From assembly GCA_000435595.1 (NCBI GenBank), contig FR895403.1, positions 80,458-104,898 of the forward strand: a stretch of 24,441 nt of DNA, given 5' to 3'. Both the position numbers and the translations under genes were made by a program. The stretch comes from Firmicutes bacterium CAG:882. Its GTDB lineage: Bacteria > Bacillota > Clostridia > Lachnospirales > Lachnospiraceae. Below the pieces are notes generated by a model, which saw only the letters and a program-made list of their open reading frames with translations, was not told where the DNA came from and made no database searches. The number at the start of each line of letters is the position of its first letter. The stretch's first letter is position 1. Below, in pieces: positions 1 to 6,543 of the stretch.

Positions 1-31
1 CGCTTTTTGTGAGTTTCGCGTGTATAATCTG

Positions 32-859
32 TTAGAGCTGTGCGAGTACCTTGAGTGCATCCTTGCGGATTATGACCTCGTCGTGCTCGTTGAGATAGGA
101 CAAGGTTGCATAGGAGAGCTTCTCGCGGACACCGTACTCGGTGAGGGTGTTGCTGACACCGGTAAATTCATCCGCATTCATAGCCTCGCTGCTTATGAAG
201 AGGTAGTAGCGCATATTCACAGGGTTCTTGTAGAGAACGCTGTTTCCGGTGAAACGGCTGTGAAGTGCGGCGGCTGCGGTTGATACCTGATTGAGATTCT
301 TGAAAGAGAACAGCTTCTCAAGAGGAACTGAGGCTGCGTCTGTTTCAGGACTTTCAGACTTGGCTGCCTTGCCAGAGGTATTTTGCTTCTTTTTGGCTGT
401 CTTGTCAGCGTCCTTGCCCTTGGACTTACCTAAGAGACTGTCAGCGAACGGAATGAAGTCGTCGCTGTGGCTTAATGCCTCGTTAATTTTGTTTAAAAGG
501 GAAGCACCGTCGTCCATGCCGTGCATATCATCATCTGAGTCGAGCATGTCCGCATAGTCGTCATCATCGTCGGATGGCGCAAACTTTGAAAAGCGGGTAT
601 CAAGCTCCTCCGGGTCTTCCACCTTCGTTATAACAAGAACAATGCAGTCCGGCGATACCGGAATGGCTTCTATCATGAGCGGAATATCATCAGCTTCAAA
701 TCCACACTCGAAAGATGCCTGGGCAATCATATCTTTAAAAAGGCTCTTAGCCTTCTCGGTTCCATATGCAAGTTCGCTGATTTTTAATTCTCTCGAATCC
801 AAATCAGCACGATTAAGGGTACAACGTATTGAATTTTCACTTAGTCGTTCTATTTTCAT
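32..859 (-). CDS. mecA: Adaptor protein MecA (ClpC adaptor)
   Basis: MecA proteins hand substrates to the ClpC/ClpP protease and in bacilli restrain competence and other stress pathways. The 275-residue protein starts MKIERLSENS and has the two-domain layout of the family. An N-terminal substrate-binding domain covers about residues 1-90. A low-complexity linker rich in Asp, Lys and Ser covers about 90-170. A C-terminal ClpC-binding domain covers about 175-275, including the stretch MRYYLFISSEAM. The length is slightly above the Bacillus norm because of the long linker. The start is supported by AGGAAGGA a few bases upstream and a good promoter at 888-917. The gene stands alone, divergent from the kinase cluster. 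The family call rests on recognised sequence pattern; the substrates here are unknown. Confidence 0.88.
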   Translation of the reverse strand: MKIERLSENSIRCTLNRADLDSRELKISELAYGTEKAKSLFKDMIAQASFECGFEADDIPLMIEAIPVSPDCIVLVITKVEDPEELDTRFSKFAPSDDDDDYADMLDSDDDMHGMDDGASLLNKINEALSHSDDFIPFADSLLGKSKGKDADKTAKKKQNTSGKAAKSESPETDAASVPLEKLFSFKNLNQVSTAAAALHSRFTGNSVLYKNPVNMRYYLFISSEAMNADEFTGVSNTLTEYGVREKLSYATLSYLNEHDEVIIRKDALKVLAQL

Positions 860-887
860 GTCAAATCACATCCTTCCTGACCTGCTT

Positions 888-917
888 ATTATACGTCATT
901 TATTATAGTTCTGTAAA
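888..917 (-). promoter_or_regulatory. Sigma-A-type promoter of mecA
   Basis: On the minus strand TTTACA (912-917) and TATAAT (888-893) are separated by 18 bases, giving a short leader before the mecA ribosome site. The -10 is a perfect match to consensus. Confidence 0.7.
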
Positions 918-926
918 GCTATAATA
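901..926. promoter_or_regulatory. Dyad around the mecA -35 element, possible operator
   Basis: TATTATAG (901-908) and CTATAATA (919-926) form a perfect 8-bp inverted repeat around the mecA -35. A second AT-rich hairpin, ATAATAT-GAAA-ATATTAT, follows at 924-941. The position fits an operator, but all bases involved are A/T-rich and chance is possible. Confidence 0.3.
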
Positions 927-958
927 ATATGAAAATATTATGAATTTTAAGCCGGTAT

Positions 959-1037
959 TTTATAAAACAAAGATGCTAAGCATCAATTTTATATGAGCAA
1001 GCAGCGAAGCGGATTGCGAATATTATTGACTGAATGC
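959..1037 (+). repeat. Dispersed intergenic repeat, copy 1
   Basis: This 79-nt stretch matches 3656-3735 closely; the difference is a handful of substitutions and single-base indels. It contains a GATGC-TAA-GCATC hairpin flanked by ATAAAA/TTTTAT, then a conserved block GCAGCGAAGCGGATTGCG. Both copies lie directly upstream of a plus-strand gene, so the repeat may carry promoter elements. In this copy the -10 seen in copy 2 is not preserved. Confidence 0.75.
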
Positions 1038-1046
1038 CGTTAAAAT

Positions 1047-1075
1047 ATTAAACAACTGCTTAAATATTCTACAAT
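1047..1075 (+). promoter_or_regulatory. Candidate promoter of the kinase cluster
   Basis: ATTAAA (1047-1052) and TACAAT (1070-1075) are 17 bases apart. The -35 is poor. Transcription would begin near 1082, leaving about 55 nt of leader before the ATG at 1138 and only about 10 nt before the GTG at 1093. Confidence 0.35.
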
Positions 1076-1137
1076 CAAAGACTGTTGCATACGTGATACT
1101 TTTTGAATATAATTTTATTCAGGATTTGCTGTTGTTC

Positions 1138-2640
1138 ATGGAGGTGGTATTTACCGACACACAGAACACTCTATTGGATGGCAAATACTTAATTCTCGAT
1201 AGACTCGGGCAGGGAGCCTATGGGGAAGTATTTCTTACCAGACACACAGGATTAGGCGTATACAGAGCAGTTAAGCGAATAAGCAGAAGCCGGGACATAC
1301 ATGATACCAGGCGGCGTGAAGCGGATGCACTCAAGAGTCTGTCGCACTCTTCCTTACCTATAATATATGATATTGATGAAGATGATGTGTATTTTTATAT
1401 TGTCGAGGAATACATAAGAGGCACATCCCTCGGTGAATATGTTAGAGGTATGGGGAGGCTTACGGAGGATGAGACACGCGGTATCGCCATGAGTCTATGC
1501 AATGTTCTTGAATATATTAATACAAGAGCGGGATTATTTCATCTGGATATCAAGCCGGAGAATGTCATGGTCACAGACGATGGCATAAGACTGGTTGATT
1601 TTGGAAGCAGCTATACAGAGGATGTACAGCCGGGGATTCTTACCGGGACGGTCGGATACGCCGCACCTGAGTTGTATAACAGTGGGAAGCCGAACCGCAC
1701 CTGTGATATATATTCGCTTGGAATGTTGATGAGATTTATGCTCACGGGTCAGACGCCGAATTATAATATCAGCAATATCTGTTCAGAGAATCTTGAATTC
1801 ATCATTAATAAGTGCACGGCTTTGGAGGCAGGACAGCGCTATGAAACTGCCGCAGAGCTGTATCGGGCACTTGAACAATCACAATCAGACAATAGAAGGA
1901 CAACAGCAGAACCTACAGTTATTTTGGTTGCAGGATGCGGACATCGCGTGGGGGCAACGCATTTTGCAGTTATGCTGGCGGCACATTTTACATTATCGGG
2001 CAGGAAGTGTCTGCTTGAGCCTGCGGCGGAGGATGGAAAGAGCTTATCAGTTCCGCTCTATGGTGATATAAGACATATCGGATGCAGAGGAGGGGTCTAT
2101 ACCGTGAATGGAATCACAGTGGTTCCTGACTATCACGGGTATGCCGTTCCCATGGATAATGAGACATACGGGAGCTGTCAGGTTGTTATAAAAGAAGTGG
2201 GAAACATTCTTGACATGCAGGTAAGCGGCATTAAGGGATACATGGATGAGACTTATGCACTTGTCTTGGTGGCGGGACACACATTTGACGAGCTCCTCGA
2301 TTATGAGAAAGCTGCCGCGATGCTTGATGAGGCGGGAATTAATTATGTGAGTGCAGTGAATTATACGGATGGGAGAGGGTATGGCGGAATCATAAAAGAA
2401 CACGGAATGAAGAGAGCTTTAAGAATTCCGTACTGTACGGAACCCTATTCGTTTAAAATGGGGAGGGGAATTATTGAGAAGACGATTATCCCGAAGTGGT
2501 CGGGAGAAAATGAAGGTAATCGGATACGCCGGAACGCAAAGCGGCTGTGGAACGACACATTTTGTCTGGTGCACCGCCAATTATCTGTCAAATGTAAGAA
2601 AAAGCCGTGTGATGGTGTGCAGAACAGGAACCGGGCATAG
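1138..2640 (+). CDS. Ser/Thr protein kinase with C-terminal degenerate ParA/MinD-like domain
   Basis: A Hanks-type kinase domain fills residues 18-265. Visible are a glycine loop GQGAYG (24-29), the ATP-binding Lys46, HLDIKPEN with catalytic Asp137, the DFG Asp154 and APE at 176-178, so it should be active. There is no transmembrane helix, PASTA or FHA domain. From about residue 272 the protein resembles a ParA/MinD-type P-loop fold (VAGCGHRVGATHFAVMLA), but the Walker A lysine pattern is not intact. It ends near IPYCTEPYSF, a motif echoed in the next protein. The final roughly 40 residues (2511-2640) are an out-of-frame reading of the next gene. One extra A in the A-run at 2507-2510 would end this gene at a TGA overlapping the next ATG. 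ATG 1138 was chosen because homology to kinases begins soon after it; GTG 1093 is an alternative. Substrates are unknown. Confidence 0.85.
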   Translation: MEVVFTDTQNTLLDGKYLILDRLGQGAYGEVFLTRHTGLGVYRAVKRISRSRDIHDTRRREADALKSLSHSSLPIIYDIDEDDVYFYIVEEYIRGTSLGEYVRGMGRLTEDETRGIAMSLCNVLEYINTRAGLFHLDIKPENVMVTDDGIRLVDFGSSYTEDVQPGILTGTVGYAAPELYNSGKPNRTCDIYSLGMLMRFMLTGQTPNYNISNICSENLEFIINKCTALEAGQRYETAAELYRALEQSQSDNRRTTAEPTVILVAGCGHRVGATHFAVMLAAHFTLSGRKCLLEPAAEDGKSLSVPLYGDIRHIGCRGGVYTVNGITVVPDYHGYAVPMDNETYGSCQVVIKEVGNILDMQVSGIKGYMDETYALVLVAGHTFDELLDYEKAAAMLDEAGINYVSAVNYTDGRGYGGIIKEHGMKRALRIPYCTEPYSFKMGRGIIEKTIIPKWSGENEGNRIRRNAKRLWNDTFCLVHRQLSVKCKKKPCDGVQNRNRA

Positions 2641-3094
2641 TTATGGACAGGCTAGGGTTATTCTTAATGCTGCGGGAGATGATGCACAGTTTATGTATGG
2701 CAATGTTACATTTTTGACGGTCACGGATGAGTCCATGGTTGAGATTGCGCAGGAAGCTTATGATTACATTCTGCTTGATTTAGGTCAGGCTGATTATGTC
2801 GGTGACAATATTCTCAGAAGGTGTGATGAACTGTTTCTTGTCGGGGATTTGAGCGTGTGGAACTGCACGGATTCCGCTTCGGCAATGCTCAGGATGCGCA
2901 GGAGGTATGATAAGAAGCTGTGCTTTGTGTCGGCATTTTGCGCGAAGGCGGGACTCAGGAAATATGAAAAGCTCACAGGGGAGAGAGCGGTCATTATTCC
3001 GTTTGATGCGGAGCCGTTTGCTGTTTCGCGTGATACGCTCATTTTTATGGAAAGGATTTTTGGGGAGAGTATTGGGGTTAAGAGGGGAAAATAA
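2510..3094 (+). CDS. ParA/MinD-like P-loop protein with atypical Walker A
   Basis: The 194-residue protein begins MKVIGYAGTQSGCGTTHF, placed like the deviant Walker A loop of ParA/MinD/CpsD-type ATPases but lacking the usual GKGG-GKT lysines. YDYILLDLGQ fits the Walker B strand and IIPFDAEPFA fits the late loop of the fold. The same two landmarks occur in the C-terminal half of the kinase just upstream, so the two are probably paralogous modules that may pair. The ATG at 2510 has a close GGGAG just upstream. The gene overlaps the annotated kinase frame by 131 bases, which is unusually long. The role is not known; regulation by the kinase is inference from position only. Confidence 0.72.
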   Translation: MKVIGYAGTQSGCGTTHFVWCTANYLSNVRKSRVMVCRTGTGHSYGQARVILNAAGDDAQFMYGNVTFLTVTDESMVEIAQEAYDYILLDLGQADYVGDNILRRCDELFLVGDLSVWNCTDSASAMLRMRRRYDKKLCFVSAFCAKAGLRKYEKLTGERAVIIPFDAEPFAVSRDTLIFMERIFGESIGVKRGK

Positions 3095-3213
3095 AATACG
3101 CAGATAAAGGTCAGTCACAGATATGCTTTGCTACGGATAAATAATATATCACACAGTTCCGATTTGGCATTATATGACAACTTAGAAGTATAACTTAAGC
3201 ATGGAGGCGGGTT

Positions 3214-3462
3214 ATGAAAGGCAGACTTGAGGAGGCACAGGAGTTGTACAACAGCTCATCGGTGATGTTGTGCAGCGAGCTTTCACAGTATATGAGGGAT
3301 GGTATCTCAGTGACAGTGGGAGGTTATCAGGCAAGTGTCAACAGACGACTTACCGATATGCTGCTCAGGGAAGGTCCATGTACCTATATGCGTTCTTACT
3401 CATTTGATGAGATGGGTAAGGTTACGGGAGTCGAGTTTCAGTGCGTGAGGCTCTCGGAGTAA
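3214..3462 (+). CDS. Small protein of unknown function (82 aa)
   Basis: I do not recognise this family. The reading frame starts at ATG after a well-placed GGAGG and ends just before a strong terminator, so it is very likely a real gene. The protein has no signal peptide or membrane helix, begins with a helical, charged segment (MKGRLEEAQELYNSSS) and later has the strand-like stretch DGISVTVGGYQASV. It is soluble and slightly acidic. It follows the kinase and P-loop genes by 119 bases. A weak TTGGCA/TATAAC pair with 19-base spacing at 3164-3194 could give it its own promoter. A joint role with the kinase is only suggested by position. Confidence 0.6.
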   Translation: MKGRLEEAQELYNSSSVMLCSELSQYMRDGISVTVGGYQASVNRRLTDMLLREGPCTYMRSYSFDEMGKVTGVEFQCVRLSE

Positions 3463-3501
3463 CAAAAAACTATTAATTATTAATTATCGTAAGGTTCCTC
3501 T

Positions 3502-3543
3502 GGACTTCGGATGGCGGATTTGCCCGCTGTCCGAAGTTTTATT
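3502..3543 (+). terminator. Intrinsic terminator after the small ORF
   Basis: ACTTCGGA (3504-3511) pairs with TCCGAAGT (3530-3537). An inner GCGG/CCGC stem sits around the loop ATTTGC, and TTTT follows. It closes the kinase cluster. Confidence 0.85.
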
Positions 3544-3552
3544 AACTTAATT

Positions 3553-3650
3553 GATTCAGGTGTCAAAACATGTTCTATTAACTTAATCGTGTATAGAATG
3601 TTATATTTATACACTTTTAAAATAAATTAGGATGTTTTGACACCTGAATC
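3553..3650. repeat. 98-bp inverted-repeat element (MITE-like)
   Basis: A perfect 19-bp inverted repeat, GATTCAGGTGTCAAAACAT (3553-3571) and its reverse complement (3632-3650), encloses 60 AT-rich bases. Inside is a second inverted repeat, GTGTATA (3589-3595)/TATACAC (3608-3614). ATTAACTTAAT occurs directly repeated at 3541-3551 and 3577-3587, one copy just outside and one inside the left arm. There is no coding capacity. Eighteen bases of the left arm recur at 24412-24429, so the arm is a dispersed sequence and not just a local palindrome. Confidence 0.75.
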
Positions 3651-3655
3651 CTTAG

Positions 3656-3735
3656 TTTATAAAACAGAAGATGCGAAGCATCGATTTTATATGAGGCGGG
3701 CAGCGAAGCGGATTGCGAATATCATTGACTTATGC
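3656..3735 (+). repeat. Dispersed intergenic repeat, copy 2
   Basis: This is the partner of 959-1037. It keeps the GATGC-GAA-GCATC hairpin with ATAAAA/TTTTAT flanks and the GCAGCGAAGCGGATTGCG block. Here its 3' end supplies TTGCGA, the -35 of a plausible promoter for the GH18 gene. Confidence 0.75.
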
Positions 3736-3741
3736 TACAAT
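3713..3741 (+). promoter_or_regulatory. Promoter of the GH18 gene, inside the repeat
   Basis: TTGCGA (3713-3718) and TACAAT (3736-3741) are 17 bases apart. The start of transcription would be near 3748, about 55 nt before the ATG at 3803. Confidence 0.5.
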
Positions 3742-3802
3742 AAAGTATGTCAGGTTTTTACGGCATTGGTTTCAGACAAAGCACATGGAAATGAGGATTG
3801 GA

Positions 3803-5671
3803 ATGAGTAAAAAGAACCGCTTTTTGATGGATGAAGATTATAATGAGAATGATAAGATGATTGATGACAATGATATAGATGATTATTATGTTGAGGATGC
3901 ACCCGTGCGAAGGAGGAAGAACAGGAAGCATGTGGCGGCGACAGCCGTTGTGGCGGCGGTGGTGTGTATACTTGCAGCGGGTGGAATAGGGCTTATGATT
4001 CTGATTGATAAGTACACGCCGAACAACACCAGAATTACCCTGAATGACTATTATGCCGACCATGGTTATCTGAATACGGATGAGGCACAGAATACCGTTG
4101 CCGATGCTGAGGCATTCATTATTTTTAACAGTGAGCTTTCAAGCGGCAAGGCATACCGGTTCTCGGATGTGTGGTATTTCAGGAAGGATTTTGTGGATGA
4201 GTATCTTAACCACAGATTCTATTATGACATGGGAAACGATGAACTTATTTACACTACGCCGACGAAGATAATTACAATTCCTTTTGACAGTCAGGCGTAT
4301 TATGTAGGAGACACGGTAAAGAAAGAGCATTATGTGGTGGCAAGGGAGCTTGACGGCGAGATATACATTGCCGTGGACTTTATAAGGGAAAGGGCGGATT
4401 TTATATATGAAGTCAGAACCGAGCCGGACAGAATGCTTGTGAACACGGAATATGGCAGCAGTGAATACGTGCATATAGCGGACAACGGAACGATAAGGAC
4501 CGGAGCGAGCATCAAGGATGAGATTATCAGTGTCGGAGACGATGATATGCATTGGCTGGCTGTGGGAACACAGGGAGACTGGACACAGCTTATGACCGAT
4601 GACAATGTTACAGGTTATATAAGAAGCAGGGAGCTTGCCGACACTTACACAATCACGACCTCCAATGATTATCAGGCGCCTATATACACCTCGGTTTCAA
4701 AGAAGTATAAGATTAATATGGTATGGCATGCAGTATATGACATGTTCGACAATGATGATATATATGCGCTTCTTGATAATACACAGGGAGTCAATACCGT
4801 GTCACCTACCTGGTATCAGCTTTCCGACAGCGTGGGAAACTTTAATTCATTTGCTCAGCAGGAGTATGTGGACTATATTCATGAGACGGGACGTGAAATC
4901 TGGCCTTTGTGGAGCGATTTTACGTCAGTGAGCACCGAGAACGGCTGGAGTGAATATGAACTCTTCTCTGTCACGGAGAACAGAAGAGCACTCATTGATG
5001 CAATGATGCATGAGGTTGAAGCCTACGGATATGACGGAATCAATATAGATTTTGAGAAGGTCAATTCTGAGACGGGAATACACTTTGTGCAGTTTTTAAG
5101 AGAGCTGTCGATAGAGTGCAGAAAAGCAGGAGTTGTACTTTCCGTGGATAATTATGTTCCGATGCCTCATTCGGCTCATTATGACAGGGCGGAGCAGGGA
5201 GCGGTTGTGGATTACGTCATAGTTATGGGATATGATGAGCATTACAATGGAAGTGAGGAGGCAGGAAGCGTTGCTTCGCTCGATTTTGTCAGAAACGGAA
5301 TCGTAAACACTCTTGATAGTGTTCCGGCACAGAAGGTTATTAATGCACTTCCTTTTTACACGAGAATGTGGGATGAGTATACGGATGAGAACGGGAACCA
5401 TGTGATGACTTCCAAGGCGTACACCATGAAGGGCTCTTATGACAGAGTGGAGGAGCTTGGTATAGCCATTAACTGGAGTGACACGATGGGGCAGTACGTT
5501 GCTGAGGGAGATGTTGAAGGCCATCATTACAGCGTATGGCTTGAGGATGCCGACTCAATCAGGGAGAAGATGAAGATAGTGGCGGAATACAACATTGCCG
5601 GTGTGTCGGGATGGAGTCTCGGCAGTGAGCTACCGGAGGTATGGGAGGTTATTGCGGAGTATAATAAGTAG
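3803..5671 (+). CDS. Membrane-anchored glycoside hydrolase family 18 protein with SH3-like domain
   Basis: The 622-residue protein has an acidic cytoplasmic head (1-35), a basic patch RRRKNRK and one membrane helix (about 43-68), so the rest is outside the cell. A stalk-type region follows to about residue 200. An SH3-like segment covers about 210-280 (ending GYIRSREL). A GH18 barrel covers about 310-622. The catalytic motif is DGINIDFE (411-418), with Glu418 as the expected acid; Asn in place of the first inner Asp is common in the YaaH/SleL subgroup. Such enzymes cut peptidoglycan or other GlcNAc-containing glycans. ATG 3803 is chosen because GAGG lies upstream and MSKKNRF starts a sensible protein; earlier codons fall in the promoter region. 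A terminator follows. Its neighbour is cwlD, so a wall or spore role is possible, as is trimming of the Pel-type polymer. Confidence 0.87.
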   Translation: MSKKNRFLMDEDYNENDKMIDDNDIDDYYVEDAPVRRRKNRKHVAATAVVAAVVCILAAGGIGLMILIDKYTPNNTRITLNDYYADHGYLNTDEAQNTVADAEAFIIFNSELSSGKAYRFSDVWYFRKDFVDEYLNHRFYYDMGNDELIYTTPTKIITIPFDSQAYYVGDTVKKEHYVVARELDGEIYIAVDFIRERADFIYEVRTEPDRMLVNTEYGSSEYVHIADNGTIRTGASIKDEIISVGDDDMHWLAVGTQGDWTQLMTDDNVTGYIRSRELADTYTITTSNDYQAPIYTSVSKKYKINMVWHAVYDMFDNDDIYALLDNTQGVNTVSPTWYQLSDSVGNFNSFAQQEYVDYIHETGREIWPLWSDFTSVSTENGWSEYELFSVTENRRALIDAMMHEVEAYGYDGINIDFEKVNSETGIHFVQFLRELSIECRKAGVVLSVDNYVPMPHSAHYDRAEQGAVVDYVIVMGYDEHYNGSEEAGSVASLDFVRNGIVNTLDSVPAQKVINALPFYTRMWDEYTDENGNHVMTSKAYTMKGSYDRVEELGIAINWSDTMGQYVAEGDVEGHHYSVWLEDADSIREKMKIVAEYNIAGVSGWSLGSELPEVWEVIAEYNK

Positions 5672-5675
5672 AGAA

Positions 5676-5704
5676 TTGTATATACGGTTATGCGGGAATA
5701 AAAA
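5676..5704 (+). promoter_or_regulatory. Weak candidate promoter of the cwlD-pel operon
   Basis: TTGTAT (5676-5681) and TAAAAA (5699-5704) are 17 bases apart. Each matches consensus only partly. If used, its transcript would begin just before the 5720-5767 hairpin and carry it as leader. Confidence 0.2.
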
Positions 5705-5719
5705 TAACATAATTTTGAA

Positions 5720-5767
5720 CCCTGTGCATAGAATAAAAATAAGGATTCTATGCATGGGGTTTTTTAT
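5720..5767 (+). terminator. Terminator-like hairpin overlapping the cwlD start
   Basis: CCCTGTGCATAGAAT (5720-5734) pairs over 15 bp, with two G-U pairs, with ATTCTATGCATGGGG (5745-5759), followed by TTTTTTATTTT. It fits an intrinsic terminator for the GH18 gene. The loop and 3' arm also contain AAGGA and the ATG at 5754 of cwlD, so it may gate entry into the downstream operon. Confidence 0.75.
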
Positions 5768-6503
5768 TTTGAAAAGAGATATGCTTTCGCTTGCTATGGG
5801 ATTAGTAATGATATTTTCCCTTTGGATGTTAATGCGGCACATGCTGTATTCGGGGGAGAAGGAGGTGGCGGCCGGGACAGCGGTCAATATAGTGACGGAG
5901 GAAAGTGAGCAGACTGAATCCGATGAGGGCTATCTTGTAGTGATTGATCCGGGACATGGAGGAGTGGACCCGGGAATGCTCGGAGTGAACGATACCGTTG
6001 AAAAGGAAATCAATCTTGCAATAGCTTACCGTCTGAAGGAAAAACTGGAGGAGCAGGGGATAGAGGTGGTGCTTACGAGAACGACGGACGACGGACTTTA
6101 CGCTGAGAGCGACAGCAATAAAAAGATTGCCGATATGAAAAAAAGATGTGAGATTATAGCAGGCAGCAATGCGGATATTGTTGTCAGCATACATCAAAAC
6201 AGCTTCAGCGACAGTCGCGTGAGCGGTGCTCAGGTGTTCTACTACAAGCATTCGGTTGAGGGACAGAAACTCGCAGAGTGTATACAGGACAGTATGAGGG
6301 AGGGGCTTGACGAGACAAACGACAGAAAGATTAAACCTAATGACAGCTATTATATGCTGATACATACGCCGTGCCCAACGGTTATAGTTGAATGCGGTTT
6401 TATAACCAACTACGATGAGGCGGCACTTCTTGTGACCGAGGAATATCAGAAAAATGTTGCGGATGCTATTGCGGCGGGAATTATGTCCTACAAGAGAGAA
6501 TAG
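5754..6503 (+). CDS. cwlD: N-acetylmuramoyl-L-alanine amidase, CwlD type
   Basis: This zinc amidase cleaves the bond between MurNAc and the peptide stem; CwlD-type enzymes act in making spore-cortex muramic lactam. The 249-residue protein has one N-terminal membrane helix (about 10-30) and then an Amidase_3 domain. The zinc ligands are visible as DPGHGG (His68), Glu83 and SIHQN (His147), and the catalytic Glu213 is in VECGFITN. The size is normal for CwlD. ATG 5754 has AAGGA eight bases upstream, inside the hairpin at 5720-5767; ATG 5781 is a weaker alternative without a clear ribosome site. The next gene, pelD, begins 40 bases downstream with no terminator, so cwlD appears to be the first gene of the pel operon. 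Whether it serves sporulation or wall passage of the polymer cannot be told. Confidence 0.85.
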   Translation: MGFFILKRDMLSLAMGLVMIFSLWMLMRHMLYSGEKEVAAGTAVNIVTEESEQTESDEGYLVVIDPGHGGVDPGMLGVNDTVEKEINLAIAYRLKEKLEEQGIEVVLTRTTDDGLYAESDSNKKIADMKKRCEIIAGSNADIVVSIHQNSFSDSRVSGAQVFYYKHSVEGQKLAECIQDSMREGLDETNDRKIKPNDSYYMLIHTPCPTVIVECGFITNYDEAALLVTEEYQKNVADAIAAGIMSYKRE

Positions 6504-6543
6504 CGTAAAAACAGGGGCATTACTGCTTGTGCCGCGGAAAGGA

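Noticed and set aside
20..908. Plus-strand open frames opposite mecA
   Set aside because: They are antisense to a well-supported gene with a promoter and ribosome site, and have low-complexity translations.
3553..3650. CRISPR repeat or insertion sequence
   Set aside because: There is only one pair of arms, with no regular spacers and no transposase frame.
3713..3802. A 30-residue longer N-terminus for the GH18 protein
   Set aside because: It would start inside the repeat at the -35 of the likely promoter and has no ribosome site; MSKKNRF at 3803 has one.
5595..5753. Upstream extension of cwlD into the GH18 gene
   Set aside because: It crosses the terminator hairpin and the residues are an off-frame reading of the GH18 end.
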